Source: Pomphorhynchus laevis (taxonomy: Eukaryota > Acanthocephala > Palaeacanthocephala > Echinorhynchida > Pomphorhynchidae). Taken from it: a DNA stretch of 64,000 nt. The stretch lies in assembly GCA_012934845.2 (NCBI GenBank), contig WNNJ02000794.1, positions 62,001 through 126,000 on the forward strand, in the 5' to 3' direction. Below the pieces are notes generated by a model that had not been told where the DNA came from, did not search any database, and saw nothing but the letters and a program-made list of their open reading frames with translations. The translations under genes were made by a program, and so were the position numbers. Shown in pieces: positions 1 to 11,696 of this stretch; the stretch's first letter is position 1; every line of letters begins with the position of its first letter.

Positions 1-190
1 TTCAGTCGAAGGGCGGCGTGTTGGATCGGTTGGAGGGATCAGATCCCCCTGAACCTGAGGCCGTGAGTCATGTAGGAAGACTAACAATGTCATTATTGAT
101 TTGTTTTCATCTAGTTTTTTGCTTTCTGTTTTCTCTGTTTCTGTCTGTTATCCTTTTGTTTAGTTATTTAAGAAAATCCTTACTTACTTA
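1..190 (+). mobile_element. 3' end of a LINE (Jockey/I-like), truncated by the window edge
   Basis: The first 60 bases match the end of the second reading frame of the well-preserved LINE at 34.65-38.65 kb: a GGCGGCGTGTTGGAT block, then a CAGATCCCC block and a GAGGC block. The 3' UTR is T-rich and ends near a TTTAAGAAAATCCTT motif that also closes the next copy at about 2745. It lies head-to-tail with the copy that follows. Confidence 0.75.
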
Positions 191-2755
191 ATACTGCAAA
201 AACAGGATTACAATCAACGATTCTTCAAAACAAGGTAAGTAATCTAAATAATCAGAGACAAACAACGATTTTTAAAATAAAGGTTAGTAAAGATGATTTA
301 ATTAATCAAAACTCAGCGGTAGAAGAACTACAACCTATTCATAAAATGACAATAGTGACACCCAAGGTGCTAATTTCTATCAACAATATGTTTAACTGCT
401 TTCTGAGAGGATTTATTAAAAGTTTCCACACAAACAGAGTATTAATAAATTCCGCCAAATGCGTAGGCAACTCTTACATAATCAGCTACATTAGCAATGA
501 TTTAGCTGAAGATTATACTAGGTATGCATTCAAATATCTAAAGCCTAATGAATCTACTGTCCATAAGCCAATCCAGGCTACTGTAAAGTTAACGAATATT
601 ATTAGTCCCTAAATGAGGAAAACCTGAAAGAACTAGAATGAACATAAGATTTATCAAAGACAAGGGAGACACTCCCTACCTATTGCTTTCGCAAATACTT
701 CAATAGATAATAGAATGCTAATCACAAAATCCTAATGCAACCCCTTAACGGGGCGTGTAAACTTAAATTTCCACTAATATTCTGCGACGACATGACCTTT
801 CCCCAATGTAACCAGTGTCATCAAAGGGGCACTGGAAGTTGGGTTGCAAAAAACAGAAGGTTTGTGGCGTCTGTTTCGACACTGACACGAAACACACAGA
901 CAAATGTTCAGCAGCCCCTGCTGCTACAACTGGGTGGTACCACATCCCGCGTCATCCCGTAGATACTCATCCTTTAAATCATACTAAAAAGGTTCACCAA
1001 GAATATCACCAGTCTATCACATATAGTTAAATATTAAATAGTCAGATCACCGACTATTTAATAGATAAAAGCATCCATCACAAGATCACCAGTCCCGATT
1101 TCAATCGATTTCATGAATACGGGAGCTCTATATATAGATTCAAGTTGAGTAAGAATATGACAAGCACTACCCATCTTAATTCTTTTCAGTTTTCCTTTTG
1201 TAAGGTATTCAAGAATGAGAATTTTGTCTGCTGGATGGAGAGGGTGCTCGGTTGGATCAGTAGTAAAGGCCTTGATAAGATTTATAAGAAGTCGCTATCA
1301 AAACACAATTATGTAGCCACTCAGTATCTCCAACCAATCCCGCACTGGGATGACTACAGAAGCCGGAATTTATCCGTAGAGATATCTTAAACTTCTGGGG
1401 CCCACTTCAGGTCACCTCCAAAATCAAAGCGTTACTCTCCACTCGTGTCTGTCAGCTTTTGACAGACACGAGTGGAGTAAGGAGATCGTCATCACAATGA
1501 TCTTAGCCACCCTGTTCAATATAGCCGGTATAAACATTAGCCGAAGGGTATTTTTAGCGAAGAAAAAATCGATTACATGTCCTAAAGATCTGCGGCTAAT
1601 TTCGATTTAAAATTATCTCATCTCCATAAACGATAAAGCGCTTGGGTTTAGAATTCGCGATCATTTAAGTAGCCGCCATTTAAACTCACATATTTTTATT
1701 AGTTTGTGAAGGTCGCTCAGTCCATTCAGCTATCGGTACAGTGCATCAGTTTTAACAACTATCAGCTTGCTGTATCTGTCTTTCTTGACTTTTCTGCTGA
1801 ATTTAAGCGTATCTCCGTTCCTTTTGTTATCCCTTTTCTCAGGTCCCTCAATTTGCCTGAAATAATTCTTAGCAAGGTGGAGATTTGCTGTATACCAAAC
1901 GTTTCTTCTATGAAAACAACCCTTATGCACGACAGTTCTATCCTATTATAGGTGTGCCTCAAGAGTATCCATTTTATTCTATCTTATACCTTGCTGCCTC
2001 CATTGTACTTTTCAAACCTTTCAAACGCGATCAACATCTAGTAATATACTCTGATGATACCGAATCCCTGTTTCCAGGACGCCAGTGCAAATATGTTGTC
2101 TCTGACATCAGCAGCTTCTTTTTAAGATAAAAAGACCAGCTACAACTATTAAATCTTATTATCAACTCCGCAAAATCTCAGGTGAATGTCTTTAATTGCG
2201 CTCCTTTAATAAAGAATAAATTAAAGAGACTAGTACTCTCAGCTCTCTCCTCCATTTTGCAGAGTCAACCATTTCCAGTCTGTACATGTCGAGTAAGATA
2301 CATGGGGTTTACCATTATGATTAAATGGTCGGCCTGATCAGACTTGAATAGATTCAAAAGTATAATGAAGAGAACTAGTGGGACCTGATACGGGCACAAC
2401 ATCTGTCATTAAGAACGAATAATCAAGTGCGCCTATGGTTAACCTAGGCAATCTAAGGATTAGACTTTTCCGTTGGACATCTTACTGAGCAAAGACAGGA
2501 TACTCAAGTTTTTCATCTCACGATTACCTACCATTGTCTGCATCGAATGGACACTCTCAGGTGTGTGAAAGACTGTGAGTGGTTCAGTTAGAGTGCGGCG
2601 CGTTGGTATGTGCTGGATTTATCTGAGCCTCCTGTCCTTTTTGAATACTCCGATGTCAATACATAATGGGATCGTTAACTCTGTGTGTTTTGAAGTTTTG
2701 ATGTAATTATTTAACCGTTATTTATATTTTTAAGAAAATCCTTTATTTTTAAGAA
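191..2755 (+). mobile_element. Old degenerate LINE copy (same family as 34.65-38.65 kb)
   Basis: 346-612 is a piece of the first protein; its tail (PIQATVKLTN) parallels PLQATVKISN in the younger copy. Around 850-910 lies a CCHC-type knuckle (CGVC...H...C). From about 1180 the RT-bearing protein is visible: F-K-V-F-K-N-E-N-F-V-C-W near 1195 matches the SFWKILKKEKFVCW region of the younger copy. The palm motif equivalent to FLDFSAAFD lies near 1780, and the YADD-equivalent reads YSDD near 2050. The 3' end with the GCGGCGCGTTGG block is at about 2590. Many stops and frame changes show long decay, and the endonuclease portion is largely missing between about 1000 and 1130. Confidence 0.75.
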
Positions 2756-4045
2756 ATTTTCTTAGTGAAAAATACAACGTAAAGGACACAGATAAAAATA
2801 TTTTATTTTTTGAAGACGATCAAACAAGATAAATAAATGGAAATGCCGAATTTCGAAGAGCAGTATCAAGACAAGGGATGTAGAAGTTTTGATTCTTCAA
2901 AAATCGATAAGACCTCACAGTACATGATTAAACATTCGCTCTCTGGGATATATGATATATAACCAGTAAGAAGGGTGCAGCATGATACCATTCGCAACAA
3001 TTTCCTTAAAAAATGCAATTATTCTTTATAGTGCATTTAATAATTTTCTTGGCACAAATTTAATATTTACATCAAACGAATTCATATGCCCCATTGATAG
3101 ATGTGTCATACGTATGGCGTTGCCAGTAGTATCATACTTGGGGCATGCTTTCTTGTCTAGAAGTTTCATTATGTAAAGAAGGTAAACGTTCATGTGCGCG
3201 ACATTAACCAACATCAAGCAACACAAGTTGAGTGTTGTCTTATCAACAAAGCTCCGATAGGCACAAACTGTGGGCTAAATCCCTCGCTTTCTACATATAG
3301 TGTCAATTTTTTAAAGCATACAACTACAACACACTTATTCAAAGAATCAACGTCTAACTCTCAAGTTCAAGCCGCATCACGTACACACAAATCAACTCCA
3401 GCACAATTCACACCAGATGAAAACCGTTTACTCATTGACAGAAGCACAATTTTAAAAGAAAAGTATATAATGCTTTATTCAGAAAAGATAGTAGCAATGT
3501 TCTATACTGAACAACAAAGTGACGTCGACGAAAGGGGCAGCCTTCCTACAATCAACCAGAACTAGTGAAAGGTTTTATTCCGCTTATAAGAAAACGAAAT
3601 TGGGAGTAGTCTATACCCTCTTTCACTTCGGTAGAATTGTGAAGATGTTTCCCTGTCGAGATACAGCCGTTAACTTTATTCCCCGCCACAGCACTTGAAC
3701 TTCCACTTCACTCCGTACATATCCTCACCCACTCATCTATATTTCAAGATCTTATTAATATCAAGGTCATTTCTGACCTTAGGTCGTCTCTTTTACTAAA
3801 TATCTCTGTCATGCTTTCTTGTCTAATAGTATCATTATGTAAAGAAGGCAAACGCTTCAGTTTAGCCAATGCCTATATTAGATCAGCGAAGATATAAAAA
3901 TCATACCTCCATTTATAATTATAATATAATTTGTGCTAACAATCATAAATGTGCTCGACATTTAACAACCACAGGAAACACAAAAATGAGGTTTGTTCGC
4001 TCAACGACGCACCAATTCGAACAAACTGTGCGCTAAACCCTTCTT
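2756..4045. repeat. Unassigned repetitive DNA with two pairs of internal direct repeats
   Basis: I see no convincing gene. A CATGCTTTCTTGTCTA...CATTATGTAAAGAAGG block at about 3142-3186 recurs at about 3810-3850. A block around AAACTGTGGGCTAAA at 3264-3290 recurs as AAACTGTGCGCTAAA at about 4021-4038. Both pairs are roughly 0.7 kb apart, as if a unit of that size were duplicated. The open frame at 3194-3565 (123 aa) has no family signature and I do not call it a gene. Confidence 0.4.
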
Positions 4046-4430
4046 TTTTCTCATTTACCTTGAAAAATACGCGAGTACAAATGATTTTAATTTTAGATCT
4101 TTTAAATGTAACAGAAAAATTGTACAGTTTGTGATGTTATAAATAATAATTGTATCGTAAGTAATACGACAAACAAATGTTTTTCATTAAATATTAATAA
4201 TAATTGTAACTGAAATACTGCAGGTGTAGTGTATTAAATACAGTGTGCATATGGATTGCAATATATAGGAAAAACATATCAAATGTTAAAAACTAGGTTT
4301 AGGCAACATATATATAATATACAGCATAATAGTCAAACTATATTTCATAAACATAGGAGATTAATAGGACACGATATAGGATACTGTAAATTATTTATTT
4401 TAGAACATTGCTCAAGCAAGTTTGATGAAT
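4046..4430 (+). mobile_element. Naiad-type PLE fragment: GIY-YIG domain, first copy
   Basis: A Cys-rich lead-in is followed by a GIY-YIG nuclease signature: a VVY-like string, a YIGKT block at about 4258, then L-K-T-R-F-R-Q-H. This copy is nearly the same as the one at 4750-5130, with some frame damage. Downstream, 4431-4740 is unrelated sequence with no coding signature. In the Naiad/Chlamys PLE clade the GIY-YIG domain precedes the RT, and this fragment fits that layout as a stray or duplicated 5' portion. Confidence 0.6.
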
Positions 4431-6153
4431 TTTATTTTATTTTTTCTATTTCTTATAAATTATCTCAAAAAGGGAGAAGTTTGCATCCCAGGGTGTTTAC
4501 ACTTTAAAATGTAAACTGCTTCACGCAATCACGTTTGAAAGACCTGTTAATGGCCAATAGCTAGGTCGCATAGCACGTTGAGTGAAGGTGGTAGATCTTT
4601 ATAGATCTTGTTCCAGCCTGCAACCGACTTAAGCAGGGCAGCTCCCTGTCAAATACTGCTGGATGGTCCGTTGTAAGTTTAGTCTAAGTCAACAAAACTA
4701 GGTGGCGACACCGAAAAAGCAACGTTAAAAATTATGACTTAAAAGTTACATGTACTCAACCAGATTGGAAAAATACGTAAGTAGTAATGATTTTAATTTT
4801 AGATCTTTTAAATGTAACAGAAAAAATTGTATAGTTTGTGATGTTATAAATAATAATTGTACTGTAAGTAATACGACAAACAAATGTTTTTCATTAAATA
4901 TTAATAATAATTGTAACTGCAATACCGCAGGTGTGGTGTATCTAATACAGCGCACATGTGGATTGCAATATATTGGAAAACATATCAAATGTTAAAAACT
5001 AGGTTTAGGCAACACATATATAATATACAGCATAATAGTCAAACTATATTTCCTAAACATGAGATTAATAGGACATGATATAGGATATTGTAAATTATTT
5101 ATTTTAGAACATTGCTCAAGCAAAGTTGAAGAAAATAAGACTATTAAAAAATTAGAAATATTAAAACAACTTTTAAGAGATAATATATGTAAATATGTAA
5201 ATATAAGAAGTTTTTCTAAAAATATCATTTGTTCAATAAATCAAAAATTAATAAACGATTATGATAGGTTAAATTGTATAATAGATAGTTATTGTAATAC
5301 AAGATACTATAATCGTACAATAAATTTTAATAACAACAATAAGAAATATACACTGACCATAAAATTTATTTAAAAATGTATATAAAACATAAATATAGGC
5401 AGATTTAAAATAATTCAAAAAGTAAAGAAATAATAGGATCAGATTTACGTTAATATATTCCTAAAATAAGGTATAAACTCCTACCACCATTAGGACGAAA
5501 AATTTGTAATTATAATAAAGAATTAAAATCAATATGTAACGATAATATTAGAAACATAATGAAAACAGAATGCAATTGCAAAAGTCTTAATTTTGATAAA
5601 ATAAATGAACACATATGCACTCATAATCTAGAATTAATTGAAAACAATGAATTAAGAAAATGCTATCAAAAGGGTATAAATATAGATTAAATAATAATAA
5701 CAACAATAGAAATAAAATTTATTTAAAAACGTAAAAATAAAATTTACAATTCGTTATATAATGACTAAAATGCTTACTTTGATAAGTTGATTAATAGTAA
5801 AAGCTTAAATACATCAATAATAAACATTCGGAAACTTTAATAAACATTCTATTAACTTATAATATATAAGTTTTATATATAAAACTTATATATTAGATAA
5901 AATTAGAGAGAAAATGGAAATAGCAAACAATTATAAAAGGAAAGATCAAATTAATAAAGATAAGTATACAGATAAAGCTAGTAATAACTTTGTCTTCATA
6001 TACAAAAAGCTTTATTATGATATACTGATGAAATAAGTTAATTATAATGATTTAAATATGAACACAACATATGAATGTAGTGATTTAAATTTAGAAACAA
6101 TTATTACAAGTCACTGTTCTATAATGGATAAAAAGGGTATAAAGGTTGAATTA

Positions 6154-6500
6154 GATAATAAAACTATACCTATATTATATTGGAATCCAAAATTACATAA
6201 AAATCCAATAAAACCTAGGTTCATATGTAGTGCGTTTAAATGTACATTAAAATTACTTTCTGTCTATATGAATAAAATACTTAAAGTAATTAAAGCACAC
6301 TTTAAAAAATATTGCAAGTTAATCGAAATTAAAGGTAGGATAATAAAACTATACCTATATTATATTGGAATCCAAAATTACATAAAAATCCAATAAAACC
6401 TAGGTTCATATGTAGTGCGTTTAAACACCACTTTCTGTCTATATGAATAAAATACTTAAAGTAATTAAAGCACACTTTAAAAATATTGCAAGGTAATCGA
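6154..6500 (+). repeat. Tandem duplication of about 183 bp inside the Naiad RT
   Basis: The stretch starting AATAAAACTATACCTATATT at about 6158 recurs at about 6341. A downstream block around ATGAATAAAATACTTAAAGT at about 6268 recurs at about 6444. The fingers motif of the RT (PKLHKNP) is therefore present twice. This looks like a replication-type duplication after the element was already inactive. Confidence 0.75.
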
Positions 6501-6974
6501 AATTAATACTGGTATAAAACACTATTTTAGTATTAATTCTACAAAAGAATTTTTAGAACAGACAAAAGGAATAAATTTTCAAAATATAAATACATACGAT
6601 TTTAGCACGCTTTATACAAATTTAGATTTAGTAGATATTAAAGGAGCGTTAGTAAAATTAATTAATCCTTTATTCGGAAAAAGATATACATATATATGTT
6701 ATAATAATTATAACGCCTATCTAACAAAAATTAAACCATCAAGTAAATATAAATATATGGATAAAATTGAATTATTAGAATCCTTAAATATTTTAATAAA
6801 TCAAAATTATTTAAAAGTAGGGACATCTATATTTAGACAAATTAAAGGTGTTCAAATGTGTTCCGTAATGCATAAACGAAAGAAACTAACTGTTTCTTTA
6901 TCAAAAACCAAAAAGCATCTAATCATTTATTTTTCAGATCTTTATAGGCGCGCACTACAAACCGGTGCAATGCA

Positions 6975-8126
6975 GGAAACGTTGTGACGTCAAAGCATCA
7001 GTACCGCCAAAATAATGGCGACGTTTATCGCCGCTCAGTGATGGCGGATCACCCCAACTTCCGCTTCATCATATCTTCTTCGAATTGAATTGTTTGTTTC
7101 CTTATCGTTGAACATCTTCTTAGTATCGGTTCTCATCACTACTTGTTCATTTCCGGCTTCGATGCCATTTTCGTCGTTTACATGTGATTTATGATATAAA
7201 CTTGTTGTCTTCTCATATGATTTTTTAGTCACTGGAAAGTCGGTAAGTTCTTGGTTTGTTAACCAATGTTCTTGCGCACTTTGCGTTATTATCCGCAGAT
7301 TATTTACATGTCTTCTTCTTAAGCCTGAATTGGTGAAAACTCTATAAGACGACCAACCACTTCGTGTCTCTACGTTTGTTGGATTCCATTTGCCACTTAT
7401 AGAATCGTGAAGCCAAACGGGTTGATGCTGCTTAAAATCTATCGGCTTAGCTTTGGAATCCCATTTTATGTTCTGGATGTTTCTCCTAGTACTAGTCCTG
7501 CATAAACATGAATGTCTCAGGCGATCGAAAAATGTCATAAACTTGCGACCATACATCACTTCTGATGGGGATTCCCCCGTCGTTGAATGGAGGGTATTCC
7601 TATATGATAGCAAGAATTGGTTGATTGCTAACTGCAAATTTGTTAAAGGTATGTTTCATTGTATTTGTCTTTTAAATGTCCCAATAAATCTCTCGACCAG
7701 CCCATTGGTTTGAGGATGATAGAGTGAACTTCGTATGTGTAGGATGGCATTAGCATAACAAAACTCGTTGAATTCATGTTATTGAAAAGGAAGCACATTG
7801 TCTGACACTATATCTGCCGGAACTCCCATTCTTGCAAAGAGATCTCTCAGTTTATCCAGGTTGTTCAATGCAAACGTGGAATTGAGTGGTATAATTTCTG
7901 GCCAATTACTGTGTGCATCGATTATAACCAAATAAATTCTATCGTTTATAGGCCCGTCAAAATAAATATGGATTCGGTGACATACCTGTATCGGTAAATC
8001 CCAGGAATATAGTGACTGATTGGGTGCCTTGGGTTGATTGCGTTGACATTGCTCACATGATCCCACGAATTTCTCTATATTATCTTACTGTGCGACGTTT
8101 ATCGCCGCACAGTATTGGTGGATCAC
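6975..8126 (-). mobile_element. Ty3/Gypsy LTR-retrotransposon fossil: integrase fragment inside the Naiad PLE
   Basis: A broken fragment on the minus strand. 7779-8066 resembles the integrase catalytic core and 7035-7637 the integrase C-terminal part with the region after the core, as in Gypsy-family pol. No gag, protease, RT or complete LTR was seen, so only the 3' part of pol remains, with several breaks. A 35-bp near-identical direct repeat (starting GCGACGTTTATCGCCG) lies at both ends, at 7018-7053 and 8092-8126. It sits between two halves of the PLE RT, so it inserted into the PLE and is younger than it. Confidence 0.7.
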
Positions 8127-8832
8127 TACACAATAGGAGGTAATAGTAGCCCAATTATAGCTGACTTATTTTTAAGCTTTATAGAATATGAATTTGTTCA
8201 TAACTGTTAAAAAAATAAATCTAAATTATATAAAGATATAAAATATGTTTCGATATATTGATGATATATGTGCATTTAATTCTAGCAATTTTTATTCAAT
8301 AAGCGAACCAATTCATATATAAAAATATATTATTATAAATAACAATACGATATAGCAATTTTTATTCAATAAGCGAACAAATTTATTCCGGTAGCCTCAT
8401 TCTTAATAAAACCAATTTGATGATAAAGATTCTATTTATCTAGATATAAACATTCAATTAACATCAATATAAACTACCTCTTATTTATATCGTCAAGATG
8501 GCATATTTAAATTTACAACAAACATATTTTTGAATGAGCATTCATGCATACCACATAATATAAAATATAATACATTAAATAATGAAATTTTAAGAATTGC
8601 AACAAAATGTAATGATATTGGCTTTATTTAAAATAATTTAAACAATTTAATAGATGCATTAATTAAACTAGGTTACTATAAAACTTCTATCAAACAGAAA
8701 ATAGTAAAATATATAAATCAACACAATAATATAAAAAATAAATTTAAAATCATTAGCGGAAAATGTTTATAGATGGATAATAATTAATATACTTTGTATT
8801 AGAATAAGATACTATATAATCAAATTTAATCA

Positions 8833-9153
8833 GGGGAAATACGTCCTTAGCACGTATTTGGCCCCGCTGCTATGTTGGGTCGAGGAATAGGAACGGAAAC
8901 CTAATACCATAGCAGTTCCTCATGATGACCTCTAATCCTTTTTCTGATACAACGTATGTTATTTATTATTCAATTTAATAAAATGACTTTTATTTTAAAT
9001 TTCAATTTTTTATTTTAACTTGATATAAATTATAAAAAATCTTATAACAATTATTTATTTTATTATTTAATTATTAAATTTTGATTTAGCATTATTATGT
9101 TTTGTTTATTTAATAATTATATTAAATACGTAAACTCAGTTAGCTGATTTGAT
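8833..9153 (+). repeat. X repeat, copy 1 (3' end of the Naiad element)
   Basis: This follows the Naiad RT directly. It opens with GGAAATACG, then a GC-rich hairpin block with arms close to CTGCTATGTT and AACATAGCAG, a TTCCTC-(CTGATGA-like) block, a T/A-rich body, and ends with a CTCAGTTAGCTGATTTGATT-like string. The same order occurs at about ten other places in the window. Confidence 0.75.
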
Positions 9154-9205
9154 TTACTCATTGACAAACTCTTTCTATTCTGTTGTTCTTTCAACAATAA
9201 AATAG

Positions 9206-9476
9206 TCATTTTGTTGAGATATTTCTGGACCTCTTCGACTAACTTGTATTTTAGCTGGCTACATAATAGCTTCAGCTATCAGGTCGCATTACGACAGAAA
9301 GCATGCTGTCCAGACAACTCCACAGGGCGGGACTCATCAGTGGACGTCCCTATATCATCGTTGTTTCGTCCCTCAGCATGCTTTCTGTCGTAATGCGACC
9401 TGATAGCTGAAGCTATTATGTAGCCAGCTAAAATACAAGTTAGTCGAAGAGGTCCGGAAATATCTCAACAAAATGA
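9206..9476. repeat. Foldback element with 103-bp near-perfect inverted arms
   Basis: Arms 9206-9308 and 9374-9476 are reverse complements with about one mismatch; the spacer is 65 bases and unrelated. A CAATAAAATAGTC string lies on both outer sides (about 9194 and 9515), which could be a target-site duplication set some bases out from the arms. No transposase is present. It behaves like a MITE or a hairpin of retroelement origin. The near identity of the arms suggests a recent origin or gene conversion. Confidence 0.85.
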
Positions 9477-9539
9477 AATTCAACCGACTACCACAAGACG
9501 ATTTCAATGCATCAATAAAATAGTCGTTGGATTATTGCA

Positions 9540-10260
9540 GATAACCGTAGAGCAAACAACTGTCTCATTCATCGCCAACGGTCCTCAGACTTCCACTGCG
9601 CAATAATTACCTCTATAATCGCAATTTTATGGATTAACAAGAACTTACTGCTTAACCCCTCTTGTGTAAAATAATCCAAGATGCTTCATCTCCCTAGCAT
9701 CTCTGATTCCTACAAGCAAACTTGTAACTCGAGAAACGATACAATTTTCAGCTATCGAGGGATAGAACGTGCATTTGGAAAATTTTGATGCATCCGTTTT
9801 TGACAAAGTTTTGGAGGAGTATATTGCTCATCATAATCGAGAAACCACTCCCTCGCCACAAAACCTCCCAACATGTTGTGGTTTAAGGAATAAGGACTTG
9901 TTAGCTACTGATATCCTAAATTCCGGAAATCCTTCACAAAGTTTTTTCAAAGTTTATTCGATAATATCAACTCGTGTATGTATGTTTTTGATAGATGATC
10001 AAACGAAGGGGATCGGCAATTTTTTGTTGAAGCTCATCCATTATATATTACTGATTTAGATATATCAGGTAGAATATTGTTAAGAAATTAAAAATCATGC
10101 CAAATTCCAAAAGATCTAAAACCAATCTTAAAAAAATTCTAATCTCCATATATAAACATCGCTTGCCCATAAAATCCGAGATTATCTTGTAAGGCGGAAT
10201 TAAATCCCAATAAATTTCATTGGTATGCCTAGGGTACCTTAATACATTCAGCACTAAGTT
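9540..10260 (+). mobile_element. LINE relic (same family as 34.65-38.65 kb), middle of the second protein
   Basis: FDKVLEEYIAHHN (about 9793-9835) parallels LDKVLEEALSLHN of the younger LINE. It is followed by TDILNSGNPSQS against TDILNSWGPLPG and STRVC against STRVC. Further on, IPKDLKPI and ISIYKHRLPIKSEI (about 10100-10190) match CPKDLRPI and ISIYENALARKI. No YADD box is present. It is 5' and 3' truncated with several stops. The 9540-9768 part is less certain. Confidence 0.6.
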
Positions 10261-10309
10261 AAATACATCAAATTTGTCTAGAATGTATTAAACTAAAAAC
10301 CTTCATATA

Positions 10310-11330
10310 AATCAATGTATTTGCATGCAAAAAGTGCACACCCAGCGTGGATAAAAAGAAACGTGATAAAAGGGGAAATATGTAGGATATACACTTTGTG
10401 TTCAAATTTGAACGATAGAATTCGTTACCTTAGTACATTGAGAGTAGACCTGATGTGTAGAGGATATACACATAGAATCATTTACAAACAGATACAAAAA
10501 GTCAGAAATCAAATAAATAAAAATAAAAGTAGGATAGATACTAACAAAGGAATGATCCAGGTCAAACAAAAGGAAAAATATATCAGAATAGACTATGTCC
10601 CTTCCCTATCAAATATAGGACAAAAAATCAAAAACATACAAACAGTCTCTGTAGCAGCATATGGGGTACAATTGATAGCCCAAGATTGTTCTACACATGT
10701 AAGAATAGCATAAAGAAAGCACTGGTAAATTCAAGAATCAAAAAAACACATAGTCACGATAAAAAAATTGTGTTCAAAATGCAAAAAAGTAAAATGTAAG
10801 AGCTGTGCTTCTGTAAATATAGGTAGCTATTTTAAAAGCATTGGAACAGGCTGTAGATATAAAATAAAGAATACAGCTAAATGTTGTACTAAAGGAATAA
10901 TCTATCTCGGAAATTGTACAGAATGTAAAGCCCAATACGTCGGATAAACCGGTAGAGATCTAAAAGCACGATTGACAAATCGTCGGGCAGATATAAAGGC
11001 AAAAAGAGGAAACGATTCTATCGTAAAACATTGCGAAACCCAAGATAATAAGGATACCTTCAAATATACAATAATCGACATAGTTCAAAACGATAAACAA
11101 AGAAAAATGAACGAACTGGAATGGATTGGACAGTTGTATACCGACAGAGACACAGGAATTAACGAACAGCACATATATCGCTGGAATGAAATTACTTAAA
11201 AAGAAGATGAAATTCTTTTGTAATGCTACGTCATATGTTTTTTTGTATTTTGGTTTTACAGTTGATTTAAATTTGCGCGTGCACATTTTTTCGCTGTTGA
11301 TAAAGGCAAAAAGCCGAAACGTTCAATAAA
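10310..11330 (+). mobile_element. PLE fragment with C-terminal GIY-YIG and hammerhead-like 3' end
   Basis: It begins with the RT thumb region common to PLEs (YLHAKSAHPAWIKR, about 10318-10358), then ICRIYTLCSN and RGYTHRIIYKQI. A connector follows, and then a GIY-YIG nuclease: CTKGIIYLGNCTECKAQYVG (about 10890-10945), L-K-A-R-L-T-N-R-R, and a distal E-W-I-G. This is the classical RT-then-nuclease order. The 3' flank at 11294-11323 has CTGTTGA, a GGC/GCC stem and GAAACGTT, and then AATAAA. The family resembles the minus-strand PLE at 42.4-44.8 kb. It is 5' truncated and has at least three frame interruptions. Confidence 0.75.
11294..11323 (+). ncRNA. Hammerhead-like core at a PLE 3' end
   Basis: CTGTTGA, a short GGC/GCC stem, GAAACGTT and a following AATAAA. 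CTGANGA is changed at the A6 position (T), so activity is doubtful. PLEs are known to carry minimal hammerheads near their ends. Confidence 0.45.
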
Positions 11331-11507
11331 TAACTTTGTTGTTTATTTTCTCAAAGACAAACTGCTGGAAATATTGGGGAGATAATATTTATATATAGTT
11401 GAAATTAAATAAGGAAAACCTGAAAATTTTCCGGTTTTCCTTATTTTATTTCAACTATATGATCGAATATGTTACAGATCCCGGATCGCAGCTTAATCAG
11501 ATGTCTC

Positions 11508-11509
<2 letters not shown>

Positions 11510-11596
<87 letters not shown>
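11510..11596. repeat. (TA)n microsatellite, about 43 units
   Basis: An uninterrupted run of alternating T and A bounded by GTCTCGA and CTCTGGG. Confidence 0.98.
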
Positions 11597-11597
<1 letters not shown>

Positions 11598-11696
11598 TCT
11601 GGGATTCTTTTTATAGAATTCGGCCATATATAAAGTCCTTAAAACCAGACACGAGACAAACAAGATATAAAACCAGACACAGGTCAAACAATATAC

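Larger units (their letters stand above)
4740..8830 (+). mobile_element. Penelope-like retroelement, Naiad type (N-terminal GIY-YIG, then RT), interrupted
   Basis: The element starts with a Cys-rich finger-like stretch (FKCNRKNCIVCDV, about 4797-4840), then NCNCNTAGVVYLIQ and a YIG block (about 4910-4980), with R-F-R-Q-H after it: a GIY-YIG nuclease with paired cysteines between the two core strings. RT follows downstream: a PKLHKNPIKPRF block (about 6185-6220), YDFSTLYTNL (about 6595), IKGVQM (about 6840), then SSPIIADLFLSFIE (about 8137-8180), a YIDDI box (about 8257) and a thumb with SCIPHNIKYN (about 8545). GIY-YIG before RT is the permuted order of Naiad PLEs; classical PLEs have it at the C terminus. 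The RT is split by foreign DNA (about 6860-8126) and carries a tandem duplication at about 6154-6500. It is clearly dead but family-diagnostic. Confidence 0.7.

Noticed and set aside
3194-3565. 123-codon open frame as a host gene
   Set aside because: It lies in a duplicated repetitive stretch, has no family signature and no splice or promoter support.
8851-8960. X repeat read as a standard hammerhead ribozyme
   Set aside because: The core strings occur as GTC, GAAA, CTGATGA. No circular permutation of the hammerhead has that order, and no stem II pairs between CTGATGA and GAAA. Kept only as a pseudoknot-type candidate.
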